Assembly: GCA_041685755.1 (NCBI GenBank) | Contig: JAWLFC010000022.1 | Span: 1 to 35,267, forward strand | Direction of reading: 5' to 3' | DNA length: 35,267 bases | Origin: Sva-07 sp041685755 | GTDB lineage: Bacteria > Actinomycetota > Acidimicrobiia > Acidimicrobiales > Ilumatobacteraceae | Notes under the pieces: model-generated | Told to the model about the DNA's origin: nothing | Seen by the model: the letters and a program-made list of their open reading frames with translations, nothing else | Databases searched by the model: none | Shown here: in pieces, positions 15,355 to 23,903 of the stretch | Layout of the letters: every line of letters begins with the position of its first letter | How positions within the stretch are numbered: position 1 is the first letter of the stretch | Position numbers and translations under genes: made by a program

Positions 15355-15737
15355 CCGCAGCCCGACCGCCGGCGCGCCGCTGTCGTTCGACGAGCGGGCA
15401 GGCAACGGTCGAGTTCGCACTCGTCCTGCCGCTGGTCGTGATCATGGGCTACGGCCTGGTCGTGATCGGCATCGCCGTGCGCAACGAGCTGGCGGTCGAG
15501 CTCGCCGCCCGAGAGGGCGCCCGCGCCGCCGCCGTGTCGGCCTCGCCCGGCGCGGCGGCGACGGCCGCGGCCACCCGGGCGGTCCGGCTGCCGATCGAGG
15601 TGGCCACCGTCGACGGCGGCTCCACCGTCACCGTCACCGTCACCCACACCGCGTCGGTCGACGTGGCCGTGCTCGGAATGCTCGTCGGACCGGTCACGCA
15701 CGTCGCATCGGTCACCATGGCGGTCGAACCGCCGTGA
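15351..15737 (+). CDS. tadE: TadE-like pseudopilin
   Basis: A 128-residue TadE-family protein. It has a basic N-terminus, then SGQATVEFALVLPLVVIMGY with the prepilin-like Gly and Glu, one membrane helix (about 21-41) and an extracytoplasmic domain (LAVELAAREGARAAAVSASP) typical of the TadE/TadG family. GTG 15351 overlaps the flp stop. It is the last recognisable Tad component; TadF, TadG and the TadV peptidase are not seen here. Confidence 0.85.
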   Translation: MTAARPPARRCRSTSGQATVEFALVLPLVVIMGYGLVVIGIAVRNELAVELAAREGARAAAVSASPGAAATAAATRAVRLPIEVATVDGGSTVTVTVTHTASVDVAVLGMLVGPVTHVASVTMAVEPP

Positions 15738-15755
15738 CCCGTACGCTTGATGAGC

Positions 15756-16076
15756 GTGATGAGAGCTGCCGTGAGCACCGTCGGCGACAGCGTCGTCGTC
15801 ACCGTCGACGGCATCGTCGACCTCGCCGCCGTCGCCACGCTCCACGACGAACTCGCCCGGACCATCCGGCGCCACCCGGGCCGCGCGATCATCGTCGACC
15901 TCGACGCGGTCGGCAGCATCGACGACACCGGCCTCGGGGTGCTGATGGGCGCCGCCGCCACCAGCCGTGACGGCGGCGGCGACCTCGTCGTCGTGTGCAA
16001 CCGCCCGGCGCTGCGCACCAGGCTCGACACCACCCGCTTCGACCGGGCCGTCGAGGTCCGGGCGACGATCTCGTGA
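15756..16076 (+). CDS. STAS-domain protein (anti-sigma factor antagonist type)
   Basis: A 106-residue STAS domain. The core GRAIIVDLDAVGSIDDTGLG with VLMGAAATS matches SpoIIAA-like antagonists, and the Thr in DDTG is in the phospho-acceptor position. Such proteins release sigma factors or act in stressosome-like switches. The start is ambiguous: GTG 15756 is chosen because a -10-like TACGCT ends 8 nt upstream (15742-15747), while ATG 15759 and ATG 15750 are alternatives. It follows TadE by 18 bp and overlaps the photolyase gene (GTGA). No partner kinase gene is in the window. Confidence 0.82.
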   Translation: MMRAAVSTVGDSVVVTVDGIVDLAAVATLHDELARTIRRHPGRAIIVDLDAVGSIDDTGLGVLMGAAATSRDGGGDLVVVCNRPALRTRLDTTRFDRAVEVRATIS

Positions 16077-17569
16077 GCCCCCGGACCACCGTCTGGGTGT
16101 TCGGCGACCAACTCAACCGGTCGATCGGTGCGTTGGCCGACGCCGACCCCGCCACCCACCGGATCCTCCTCGTCGAGAGCAGCGCCAAGCTGGCGAGCAA
16201 GCGCTGGCACCGCCAACGCGCCCACTTCGTCATCGCCTCGATGCGCCGCTTCGCCGGCGAGCTCTGCGACGCCGGATTCGAGGTCGACCACCGCCGCAGC
16301 GAGTCGCTGCGAAGCGGCTTGCACGACCACCTCCGCGAGTTCGGACCCGACGAGGTGATCGCCACCGAACCAGCGAGCTGGGACGGCCTCGCCATGCTGC
16401 ACGACCTCGGGGTGACCACGGTGCGGTCGAACCAGTTCCTCTGCCACTACGACGACTTCGCCGAGTGGGCCGACGGCCGCACGCAGCTCAAGATGGAGGA
16501 CTTCTACCGCTGGCAGCGGACGCGGCTCGGCTACCTGATGGACGGCGACGAGCCGGTGACCGGCCGGTGGAACTACGACGACGAGAACCGCGAGCGACCG
16601 CCGACGACCGCCACGCCGTGGCCCGAGCCGCAACGGTCGAGGCTCGACGATCTCGACCGCCAGGTGCTCGACGACCTGCCCGACGACTGCTGGGGCGCCG
16701 AGCCCGACGGCACATGGGCGACCTCTCGGCGGGCCGCGCTCGCCCGGCTGCGCCACTTCGTCGACGACGTACTCCCCATGTTCGGCCCCCACGAGGACGC
16801 GATGGTCGAACGATCCTGGCACCTCGCCCACTCGGTGCTGTCGCCGTACATGAACATCGGGCTGCTGCTGCCGGGCGAGGTGTGCGACGCCGTGCAGGAC
16901 GCGTACGACGACGGTCGCGTGCCGATCGCCTCCGCCGAGGGCTTCCTGCGTCAGGTGATCGGCTGGCGCGAGTACGTGTGGGGCGTCTACTGGCGGTGGA
17001 TGCCCGAGTACCGGTCGCGCAACGTGCTCGGCGCCGACCGGCCGGTCCCGCCGGTGTTCCGCGGCGAGGCGACCACCGACATGAACTGTGTGCGCAACTG
17101 CATGTCGACGCTGCACGATCGCGCCTACAACCACCACATCCAACGGCTGATGGTGCTCGGCAACCTGGCGATGCTGCACGGCGTCGACCCGTGGGAGCTG
17201 ACCGAGTGGATGTGGTCGAGCTTCGTCGACGGCGCCGAGTGGGTGATGCTGCCGAATGTGATCGGCATGAGCCAGTGGGCCGACGGCGGGATGATGGCCA
17301 CCAAGCCCTACGCCGCCGGTGGCAACTACATCGACACGATGAGCGACTACTGCGGCTCGTGCCGATATGACCGCAAGCAACGTGTCGGCGACGACGCCTG
17401 CCCGTTCACCACCCTCTACTGGGACTTCCTCGCCCGCCACCACGATCGGCTGGTGAAGAACGCCCGCATCGCCCGACAAGTGCGCGCCTCGGAACGCCTG
17501 TCGGACCTGCCGGCGGTGCGCCAGCGCGCCGTCGAGGTGCGCCGACGCCTCGACGACGGCCAGCTCTGA
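16073..17569 (+). CDS. Iron-sulfur bacterial cryptochrome/(6-4) photolyase (FeS-BCP, PhrB-like)
   Basis: A 498-residue protein of the DPRP/FeS-BCP group of photolyases, which repair UV (6-4) photoproducts using FAD, a ribolumazine antenna and a [4Fe-4S] cluster. N-terminal VWVFGDQLN and the C-terminal catalytic block (EGFLRQVIGWREYVWGVYWR, WSSFVDGAEWVMLPNVIGMS, MATKPYAAGGNYI) are characteristic. Cys339, Cys427, Cys430 and Cys443 have spacings of 88, 3 and 13, as I recall for the cluster ligands of Agrobacterium PhrB; Cys343 is extra. GTG 16073 overlaps the STAS stop, so it may be co-transcribed with the pilus operon. Its TGA stop forms the start of repeat copy B. Confidence 0.92.
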   Translation: MSPRTTVWVFGDQLNRSIGALADADPATHRILLVESSAKLASKRWHRQRAHFVIASMRRFAGELCDAGFEVDHRRSESLRSGLHDHLREFGPDEVIATEPASWDGLAMLHDLGVTTVRSNQFLCHYDDFAEWADGRTQLKMEDFYRWQRTRLGYLMDGDEPVTGRWNYDDENRERPPTTATPWPEPQRSRLDDLDRQVLDDLPDDCWGAEPDGTWATSRRAALARLRHFVDDVLPMFGPHEDAMVERSWHLAHSVLSPYMNIGLLLPGEVCDAVQDAYDDGRVPIASAEGFLRQVIGWREYVWGVYWRWMPEYRSRNVLGADRPVPPVFRGEATTDMNCVRNCMSTLHDRAYNHHIQRLMVLGNLAMLHGVDPWELTEWMWSSFVDGAEWVMLPNVIGMSQWADGGMMATKPYAAGGNYIDTMSDYCGSCRYDRKQRVGDDACPFTTLYWDFLARHHDRLVKNARIARQVRASERLSDLPAVRQRAVEVRRRLDDGQL

Positions 17570-17600
17570 TTGCAGCAGGGGCCTGACCCCTGCAGCAATC
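17568..17600. repeat. 33-bp palindromic repeat, copy B, on the photolyase stop codon
   Basis: GATTGCAGCAGGGGCC continues as TGACCCCTGCAGCAATC. It is a near-perfect palindrome whose outer arms GATTGC/GCAATC also pair. The first two bases are the last two of the photolyase stop TGA. It could act as a transcript-end hairpin, although no T-run follows. Confidence 0.85.
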
Positions 17601-17602
17601 GG

Positions 17603-17608
17603 TATCGT
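17603..17608 (+). promoter_or_regulatory. -10 hexamer for leaderless nucleotidyltransferase mRNA
   Basis: TATCGT lies 7 nt before ATG 17616. The region where a -35 would lie is occupied by repeat copy B. There is no ribosome site. Confidence 0.45.
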
Positions 17609-17615
17609 CGGCGCG

Positions 17616-18449
17616 ATGTCACTGACGCTCGTGATCATGGCGGCCGGGATCGGCTCGCGCTTCGGCGGGACCAAGCAGCTCGCCGAGGTCGGCCCGGACG
17701 GCGAGGCGTTCCTCGACTTCGCCATCGTCGACGCTGCCGCAGCGGGCGTCGACGACACCGTGATCATCGTGCGCACCGACATCGAGGACGACATCCGCCG
17801 CCACGTCGAACGCCGCCACGGCGACCGGTCGATCCGCTACGTCCGCCAGGACGAGCTCGGCCCGCCGCGAGCCAAACCGTGGGGCACCGGGCACGCCGTG
17901 CTCGCCGCGGCGCCGCTCGTCGACGGCGACTTCATCGCCTGCAACGCCGACGACTACTACGGCCGGTCCACCTACGCCGCCGTCGCCGGCGCCGCTGCCG
18001 ACCTGGGCGCCGACCGCGCGTACCTGGCGGGGTTCCGGCTCGACCGGACCCTGCCCGAGCGCGGCGAGGTCAGCCGTGGTGTGTGCACCGTCGACGACGG
18101 CGAACTGGTGTCGTTGGTCGAGACCCACGGGATCGGCCGTCGAGACGACGGCACCGTCACCGCCACCGACCCCGCCGGCGTGCTGCCCGACGACGCCGTC
18201 GTCTCGATGAACCTGTGGGCGTTCCCCCACCGGCTCTTCGACGCGCTGTCCGACGGCTGGGACCGCTTCCACGCCGAGCGCGGTCACGAGGAGAAGTCGG
18301 AGTTCCTCCTGCCGTCGGTCGTCCACGACCTGCGCACCGCCGGCGAGCTCAGCGTCGGCGTCGTCCCCACCGACGAGGCCTGGGTCGGTGTCACCAACCC
18401 CGACGACCTCGCCGTCGCCCGCCGCCGCATCGCCGAGATGCGGGAGTGA
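17616..18449 (+). CDS. NTP-transferase family protein (sugar-nucleotide pyrophosphorylase-like)
   Basis: A 277-residue protein with a GT-A-like nucleotidyltransferase fold. The N-terminus LVIMAAGIGSRFGGTKQLAE is the nucleotide-binding loop. WGTGHAVLAA and IACNADDYYG (metal-binding region) follow, as in glucose-1-phosphate nucleotidyltransferases. The usual C-terminal left-handed helix is absent and the length is short, so the sugar and nucleotide are undetermined. The start is fixed by the nucleotide-binding motif and the -10 7 nt upstream. A DUF952 gene follows 10 bp downstream. Confidence 0.82.
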   Translation: MSLTLVIMAAGIGSRFGGTKQLAEVGPDGEAFLDFAIVDAAAAGVDDTVIIVRTDIEDDIRRHVERRHGDRSIRYVRQDELGPPRAKPWGTGHAVLAAAPLVDGDFIACNADDYYGRSTYAAVAGAAADLGADRAYLAGFRLDRTLPERGEVSRGVCTVDDGELVSLVETHGIGRRDDGTVTATDPAGVLPDDAVVSMNLWAFPHRLFDALSDGWDRFHAERGHEEKSEFLLPSVVHDLRTAGELSVGVVPTDEAWVGVTNPDDLAVARRRIAEMRE

Positions 18450-18459
18450 GGACTGCCCC

Positions 18460-18831
18460 GTGAGCGACGAGCCCCGAACCCAACCCCTGTTCCACCTCGC
18501 CCTGCCCGACGACTGGGCGGCAGCGTTCGCCACCGGCGAGTACACGATGTCGACGCGCGGGGTCAGCCTCGACGAGGAGGGGTTCATCCACTGCTCGACC
18601 CGTGAGCAGGTCGAAGCGACGGCGAACCGCTTCTACGCCGATCTCGACCAGCTCGTGCTGTTGACGATCGACGCCGAACTGGTCCCGTCGGAGATCCGCT
18701 GGGAGCCGCCTGCGCCCGGCGTCGAGGAGCTGTTCCCCCACGTCTACGGGGCGATCCCGGTCGCCGCGGTCGACGTCGCCGCGATGTGGCTGCGCTCGCC
18801 CGACCGGCCGTGGTCGCTCGCCACGCTCTGA
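18460..18831 (+). CDS. DUF952 family protein
   Basis: A 123-residue protein of the DUF952 family. Visible signature blocks are LFHLALPDDWAAAFATGEY, EGFIHCS (40-46), ANRFYADLDQLVLLTIDAEL, and RWEPP with LFPHVYGAIPVAAV. The fold is related to small ADP-ribosyltransferase-like proteins, but the biochemical role is not established. GTG 18460 has GAGGA a few bases upstream and follows the nucleotidyltransferase closely, suggesting one transcript. It converges on the DUF427 gene with 4 bp between the stop codons. Confidence 0.88.
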   Translation: MSDEPRTQPLFHLALPDDWAAAFATGEYTMSTRGVSLDEEGFIHCSTREQVEATANRFYADLDQLVLLTIDAELVPSEIRWEPPAPGVEELFPHVYGAIPVAAVDVAAMWLRSPDRPWSLATL

Positions 18832-18835
18832 GCGC

Positions 18836-19342
18836 TCACCAGTGCAGCGTGCCGGGCGCGCCCTTGAACGGGCCGGTCACGTTGGCCGTCACCCAGCCGC
18901 CGTAGAAGCTGCCCTCGTTGCTCGTCACCTGCTCGTCGTCGATCCAGCACTCGTCGACCTTCTGGGCGTAGAAGGCCCAGTGCCCGACGAGCGGGGCGAA
19001 CGCCGGGGTCGGGTCGGGGTAGGTCCACGCCGCCTGTTCGACGACCACGGGTTCCGAACCGGGACGGGGCACGACGATGTCGGCGTAGTCGGCCACTCCC
19101 TTCCACTCGCACATCGTGCGACGCGCCTGCGACGGCACCAGGAGGTCGAGGTCGACGAACTCGGAGGAGACGTAGTACGCCGGCGGCTGGCTCGTCTCCA
19201 ACACCCGGAACGCGTGCGGGGCGTCGACGACCGTGGCGCCGGCATGGACCACCCGGACCCGCCACTCGACGCGTTCGAGCCGGGGCGGCCGCGGGAAGTC
19301 CCACACCGACTCGACCGGCTTGCCGTTGGTCGCTGTCTCCAT
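18836..19342 (-). CDS. DUF427 family protein
   Basis: A 168-residue DUF427 protein. AFRVLETSQPPAYYVSSEFV, the basic block RRTMCEWKGVADYADI, the aromatic segment AAWTYPDPTPAFAPLVGHWA and FYAQKVDECWIDDEQV are characteristic of the family, whose function is unknown. The ATG at 19342 is preceded on its strand by CAACGT with a 6-nt gap, a weak candidate for a leaderless -10. The C-terminal extension YGGWVTANVTGPFKG is common in actinobacterial members. Confidence 0.85.
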   Translation of the reverse strand: METATNGKPVESVWDFPRPPRLERVEWRVRVVHAGATVVDAPHAFRVLETSQPPAYYVSSEFVDLDLLVPSQARRTMCEWKGVADYADIVVPRPGSEPVVVEQAAWTYPDPTPAFAPLVGHWAFYAQKVDECWIDDEQVTSNEGSFYGGWVTANVTGPFKGAPGTLHW

Positions 19343-19385
19343 ACCTACACGTTGTGCCCGACCACTGCGGCGTGTCCAGTCGTGG

Positions 19386-20444
19386 TCAGTCGAACTCGGA
19401 CTCTTCGGGCGGACGGGTGCGGCCGCCGACACGCTTGTCGGCGGCCTTGTCGTGCGCCCGCTGCTCCTCCTCCAACGCCGCCTCCTCTTCGATCAGGCGC
19501 TCCAGACTCGCGAGCCGCACCGGGTCGAGTTCACCGGCGGCGATCGCCGCCTGCACGGCGCAGCCCGGCTCCCGGTCGTGCTTGCAGTCACGGAACCGGC
19601 AGTGATCCATCAGGTCGAACACGTCGGCGAACGCCCGCTCGATGCCGGTGCCCGACAACCAGAGGCTGAGCGCCCGCACCCCGGGTGTGTCGATCAACCA
19701 GCCCTCGCCGGGCAACGGCACCAGGTCGGCGGCCACCGTCGTGTGGCGCCCTCGCTGGTCGCCGGCGCGTACCGCCGAGGTCGCCTGGCGCTCGTTGCCG
19801 ACGAGCGCGTTCACCAACGTCGACTTGCCCACACCGCTCGCCCCGAGGAACGTGAGCGTCCGGTTCCCGGCCGCGTACGCGCGAATCTCGTCGATGCCCT
19901 CGTGCCGGGTGCCGCTCGCCAGCAGCACCGGTACACCGAGAGCGACCTCGGCGAGGGCGGCCCGACCGGGCTCGGGATCGTCGACGAGGTCGGTCTTGGT
20001 CAGCACCACCGCCGGTTCCGCGCCGGAGTCGAACGCCAGCACCAGTTCTCGTTCCAGCCGACGGGGGCTCGGCGGCGCCCCGAGCGCGTGGACGAGGAAG
20101 ACGACGTCGATGTTCGCCGCCAGCGTGTGCGACACCGCTCGCATCCCGTCGAACGACGCCCGACGCGTGAACGCCGAACGCCGCTCGAGCACGTGCTCGA
20201 CCCGCTCGCCGTCGGCGTCGACGACGACCCAGTCACCGACCGCCACGTCGGCGCCGATGTTGCGCACACGCTGCGGCTCGGCGGCACCACGGGCTTCGGC
20301 CATCGAGCGCACGACGGTGCTCCACCCGCGGTCGAGACGCGCCACACGACCGGGCGAGCCGGGCGAGCCGAGCGCCCTCCACGACTCGTCGAAGTCGGAC
20401 GCCCATCCCAGCTGCGGATCGGGAGCCTGCACCACCTCTGACAT
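19386..20444 (-). CDS. rsgA: Small ribosomal subunit biogenesis GTPase RsgA
   Basis: A 352-residue circularly permuted GTPase that checks 30S subunit maturation. The N-terminal OB-fold ends in VAVGDWVVVD (68-76). Motif G4 TKTD (149-152) comes before G1 GASGVGKS (201-208) and G3 DTPG (252-255), the permuted order. Zinc-binding residues Cys282, Cys287, His289 and Cys295 are in HCRFRDCKHDREPGC. A charged C-terminal coil (EEEAALEEEQRAHDK) ends the protein. The ATG at 20444 follows a possible -10 TACGGT by 9 nt. It is divergent from topA. Confidence 0.95.
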   Translation of the reverse strand: MSEVVQAPDPQLGWASDFDESWRALGSPGSPGRVARLDRGWSTVVRSMAEARGAAEPQRVRNIGADVAVGDWVVVDADGERVEHVLERRSAFTRRASFDGMRAVSHTLAANIDVVFLVHALGAPPSPRRLERELVLAFDSGAEPAVVLTKTDLVDDPEPGRAALAEVALGVPVLLASGTRHEGIDEIRAYAAGNRTLTFLGASGVGKSTLVNALVGNERQATSAVRAGDQRGRHTTVAADLVPLPGEGWLIDTPGVRALSLWLSGTGIERAFADVFDLMDHCRFRDCKHDREPGCAVQAAIAAGELDPVRLASLERLIEEEAALEEEQRAHDKAADKRVGGRTRPPEESEFD

Positions 20445-20498
20445 CTCACCGCCACCGTACCGCGATGCCAAAGCGTCAGACTTCCGGCACACTGCGCC

Positions 20499-20528
20499 TT
20501 GACAACCCCCTGCCCGTTCCTCTAACGA
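20499..20528 (+). promoter_or_regulatory. Promoter of topA
   Basis: A consensus TTGACA (20499-20504) is followed by CTAACGA, with possible -10 registers CTAACG (17-bp spacer) or TAACGA (18-bp). The 5' leader would be about 25 nt, and GAAAGG (20545-20550) serves as ribosome site. Confidence 0.55.
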
Positions 20529-20555
20529 ACAGCCGTCCACTAGCGAAAGGCAGCG

Positions 20556-23315
20556 ATGCCCAAACCCCTCGTCGTCGTCGAATCGCCCGCCAAGGCGAAG
20601 ACGCTGTCGAAGTTCCTCGGCAGCGACTACGACGTGCGCGCCTCGGTCGGCCACGTCGCCGACCTGCCCTCCAAGGGGCTCAACATCGACGTCGACAACG
20701 GCTTCAAGCCGACCTACGAACTCACCGAGCGCGGCAAGACCGTCGTCAAGGACCTCAAGGCGGCGCTCAAGGACGCCTCGGAGCTGTACCTCGCGACGGA
20801 CGAGGACCGCGAGGGCGAAGCGATCTCGTGGCACCTGCTCGAGTACCTCAAGCCGAAGGTGCCGGTGAAGCGGATGGTGTTCCACGAGATCACCAAGGCG
20901 GCGATCGACCACGCCGTCGCCAACCCTCGCGACCTCGACTACGGCCTCGTCGACGCCGCCGAGACGCGACGCATCCTCGACCGGCTCTACGGCTACGAGG
21001 TGTCGCCCGTCCTCTGGCGCCGCGTCAACCGGGGGCTGTCGGCCGGCCGGGTGCAGAGCCCGTCGGTGCGCCTCATCGTCGAGCGTGAACGCGAACGCAT
21101 CGCCTTCGTCACCGCCGACTACTGGGACATCGACCTCGGCACCGCGACGCAACCCGCCTTCGACGCCAAGCTCGTCGCCGTCGACGGCACCCGCGTCGCC
21201 ACGGGCAAGGACTTCGACGCCCGCGGCCAGGTGTCGGCCAAGGCCGTCGCCCTCGGCGAGTCGCGCGCCGTCGCCCTCGCCGACGGCCTCGCCGAGGCGA
21301 CGTTCACGGTGCGCTCGGTCGAGGAGAAGCCGTACCGGTCCTCGCCGAAGCCGCCGTTCATGACCTCCACCCTGCAGCAGGAGGGCGGCCGCAAGCTGCG
21401 CCTGTCGTCGTCGCAGGTGATGCGCGTCGCCCAGGGTCTCTACGAGCGCGGCTACATCACCTACATGCGAACCGACAACGTCGTGCTGTCCGACGAGGCG
21501 ATGCAGGCCACGCGGGCAGCGGTCACCGCCGAGTACGGCGCCAACTACCTGAACGCCGCGCCCAAGCAGTACTCCTCCAAGGTCAAGAACGCCCAGGAGG
21601 CCCACGAGGCGATCAGGCCGACCACACCGTTGCGCTCCCCTCAGCAGCTCAGCGGCGAACTGAACTCCCAGGACCTGGCGCTGTACCGGCTGATCTGGCA
21701 GCGCACCCTGGCGTCACAGATGGCCGACGCCACGGGTGTCACCGTCAGCGTGCGCGTCGCCGCCGACGCCACCGACCGCACCACCGGCGAGATCACCGAC
21801 TGCGAGTTCGCCGCCTCGGGCACGACGATCACCTTCCCCGGCTACCGCGCCGTGTACGTCGCCTCGAAGGAGGAGACCGGCGAGGACGCCGCCGACAACG
21901 AGGCGCTCCTGCCGCCGCTCACCCAGGGCGACGAGGTACCGGTCGCCTCGATCACCCCGAACGGGCACACCACCTCGCCGCCGGCGCGCTACACCGAGGC
22001 GTCGCTCGTCAAGCGGCTCGAGGAGTTGGGCATCGGTCGGCCGTCGACGTGGGCGTCGATCATCCAGACGATCCAGGACCGCGGCTACGTGTGGAAGAAG
22101 GGCCAGGCGCTGGTGCCGACCTGGACGGCGTTCGCCGTCGTCCGGCTGCTCGAGGAGCACTTCGACGCGCTCGTCGACTACGACTTCACCGCGTCGATCG
22201 ACGCCGACCTCGACGACATCGCGAGCGGCGCCCGGGCCAAGGACAAGTGGCTGAAGCGCTTCTACTTCGGCGACACCGGCGACGGCGACACCCAGCCGAT
22301 CTCCGCCGAGGCCGGCTTCGGCGACGACGCCCTGCTGGGCCTCAAGCGGCTGGTCGAGGAGAACCTCGACGAGATCGACGCCGCCGAGATCAACACGTTC
22401 CCACTGGGGGCCGACGACGACGGCAACGTGATCGTCGTCAAGCCCGGCAAGTACGGCCCGTACGTCAAGCGCGGCGACGACACCGCCAGCGTGCCCGACG
22501 ACCTGACCCCCGACGAGCTGACCGTCGCCACGGCGATCGAGCTGCTGGCTGCACCGAAGTCGGACGAGCCGATCGGCGAACTCGACGGGTACCCGGTGTA
22601 CGCCAAGAACGGCCGCTACGGCCCGTACGTCCAGTGGGGCGACCACGACGATCCGCCACCGGGGCTGGAGAAGCCGAAGATGTCGAGCCTGTTCAAGACG
22701 ATGGTGCTCGAGCGGATCACGATGGACGAGGCCGAGGCACTGCTGCAGTTGCCCCGCCACCTCGGCGACGATCCCGCCGACGGCGTGCCGATCTACGCCA
22801 ACAACGGTCGCTACGGGCCCTACGTCCAGAAGGACAAGGACTACCGCAACATCGACTCCGAGGACCAGCTGCTGCAGATCACCCTCGACGAGGCGCTGGA
22901 GATCTTCAGCCAGCCCAAGGTGTACAAGCGCGGCGGCCGGTCGATGGCGGCGAAGGGGCCGCTGAAGGAGTTCGGCACCGACCCGGTGAGCGAGAAGCCG
23001 GTGGTCGCCAAGGACGGCAAGTTCGGCGTCTACGTCACCGACGGCGAGACCAACGCCTCGCTCGGCAAGGGCGACCGCCTCGAGGAGATGCTCCCCGAGC
23101 GGGCCTTCGAGCTGCTGGCGATCCGTCGCGAAGCGATCGCCGCCAAGGGCGGGCCGTCGAAGAAGCCGGCCAAGAAACGCGCCGCCAAGAAGAAGGCGCC
23201 GGCGAAGAAGGCCGCCGCGAAGAAGAAGGCACCCGCGAAGAAGAAGGCACCGGCGAAGAAGAGCGCGGCCGAGAAGAAGCCCCCGCCGGCGATCACCGAC
23301 CTCAACGACTCCTGA
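20556..23315 (+). CDS. topA: DNA topoisomerase I
   Basis: A 919-residue type IA topoisomerase that relaxes negative supercoils. The Toprim domain has VVESPAKAKT (7-16, catalytic Glu9) and ATDEDREGEA (80-89). The nicking tyrosine is Tyr303 in YITYMRTDN, and HEAIRPT follows. As in other actinobacteria, the C-terminal part lacks zinc ribbons. It carries repeated Toprim-C units (GKYGPYVKRGD, GRYGPYVQWGD, GRYGPYVQKDK, GKFGVYVTDGE) and a lysine/alanine-rich tail of about 50 residues thought to help processivity. The start ATG has a good ribosome site and promoter. Confidence 0.98.
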   Translation: MPKPLVVVESPAKAKTLSKFLGSDYDVRASVGHVADLPSKGLNIDVDNGFKPTYELTERGKTVVKDLKAALKDASELYLATDEDREGEAISWHLLEYLKPKVPVKRMVFHEITKAAIDHAVANPRDLDYGLVDAAETRRILDRLYGYEVSPVLWRRVNRGLSAGRVQSPSVRLIVERERERIAFVTADYWDIDLGTATQPAFDAKLVAVDGTRVATGKDFDARGQVSAKAVALGESRAVALADGLAEATFTVRSVEEKPYRSSPKPPFMTSTLQQEGGRKLRLSSSQVMRVAQGLYERGYITYMRTDNVVLSDEAMQATRAAVTAEYGANYLNAAPKQYSSKVKNAQEAHEAIRPTTPLRSPQQLSGELNSQDLALYRLIWQRTLASQMADATGVTVSVRVAADATDRTTGEITDCEFAASGTTITFPGYRAVYVASKEETGEDAADNEALLPPLTQGDEVPVASITPNGHTTSPPARYTEASLVKRLEELGIGRPSTWASIIQTIQDRGYVWKKGQALVPTWTAFAVVRLLEEHFDALVDYDFTASIDADLDDIASGARAKDKWLKRFYFGDTGDGDTQPISAEAGFGDDALLGLKRLVEENLDEIDAAEINTFPLGADDDGNVIVVKPGKYGPYVKRGDDTASVPDDLTPDELTVATAIELLAAPKSDEPIGELDGYPVYAKNGRYGPYVQWGDHDDPPPGLEKPKMSSLFKTMVLERITMDEAEALLQLPRHLGDDPADGVPIYANNGRYGPYVQKDKDYRNIDSEDQLLQITLDEALEIFSQPKVYKRGGRSMAAKGPLKEFGTDPVSEKPVVAKDGKFGVYVTDGETNASLGKGDRLEEMLPERAFELLAIRREAIAAKGGPSKKPAKKRAAKKKAPAKKAAAKKKAPAKKKAPAKKSAAEKKPPPAITDLNDS

Positions 23316-23324
23316 TCACCGCAC

Positions 23325-23369
23325 TCTCGTGAACACGATGCGCATCTGGAGCGCACCTCGTTCACGAGA
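23325..23369. repeat. Hairpin TCTCGTGAAC/GTTCACGAGA between converging genes
   Basis: A 10-bp perfect inverted repeat (23325-23334 and 23360-23369) with a 25-nt loop that itself contains GCGC/GCGC. It lies between the topA stop and the dsrE-like stop, where a bidirectional transcript end is expected. Architecture resembles the 43-bp elements at 8619-8723, but the sequence differs. Confidence 0.6.
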
Positions 23370-23384
23370 AGGGGTTGTGGCGCG

Positions 23385-23885
23385 TCAGGTGAAGATGATC
23401 TGGCCGCCGGCGGCCATGTCGTAGAACTCGCCGACGGTGATGATGTCGTCGAGTTCGTCGATCAGGTCCTCGCGTTCCATCCCGAACAGCTCCACCGACG
23501 CGAGGCAGGCGTACAAGCCGGCGCCGGTGTCGTGGATCATCTCGATGAACTCGGCGATGCCCGGGAAGTCGAGCTTCTCGATCTGCTTCTCCATGTACTT
23601 GGTCATCAAGGCCGACGCGCCGGGGATCCCGCCGAGCATCGTCGGCACGTGCAGGCCGGGGTTGCCGACCGTGGCGACCTTGATGTGGTCGTGGCGCTCC
23701 TTGTGCACGGCGTCCATGCCGAAGAAGGTGAAGAACAGGTTCGCGTCGATGCCCTCGTTGCGGGCGCCGTTGGCCATGATCAGCGCCGGATAGATCCCCT
23801 CGAGGGATCCCTTCGACACGATGATCGAGACCTTCTCGATCGTCGCCTTGATCGGCGCCTCGGGTAGTGGGTGGGTGTCGGTCAT
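23385..23885 (-). CDS. DsrE-like sulfur-carrier family protein (DsrE/DrsE2 type)
   Basis: A 166-residue protein of the DsrE/DsrF-like superfamily. KVSIIVSKGSLEGIYPALIM, ANLFFTFFGMDAV and the C-terminal GEFYDMAAGGQIIFT are typical. Cys127 in AGLYACLASVELFG is in the position of the persulfide-carrying cysteine. It is likely a cytoplasmic persulfide carrier receiving sulfur from the flavoprotein or TusE/DsrC-like partner encoded just upstream. ATG 23885 has GAGAGAGG upstream. The gap to the previous gene is 18 bp, so it is the last gene of a three-gene operon. Confidence 0.85.
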   Translation of the reverse strand: MTDTHPLPEAPIKATIEKVSIIVSKGSLEGIYPALIMANGARNEGIDANLFFTFFGMDAVHKERHDHIKVATVGNPGLHVPTMLGGIPGASALMTKYMEKQIEKLDFPGIAEFIEMIHDTGAGLYACLASVELFGMEREDLIDELDDIITVGEFYDMAAGGQIIFT

Positions 23886-23903
23886 GTCAGATGCACGCCT
23901 CTC

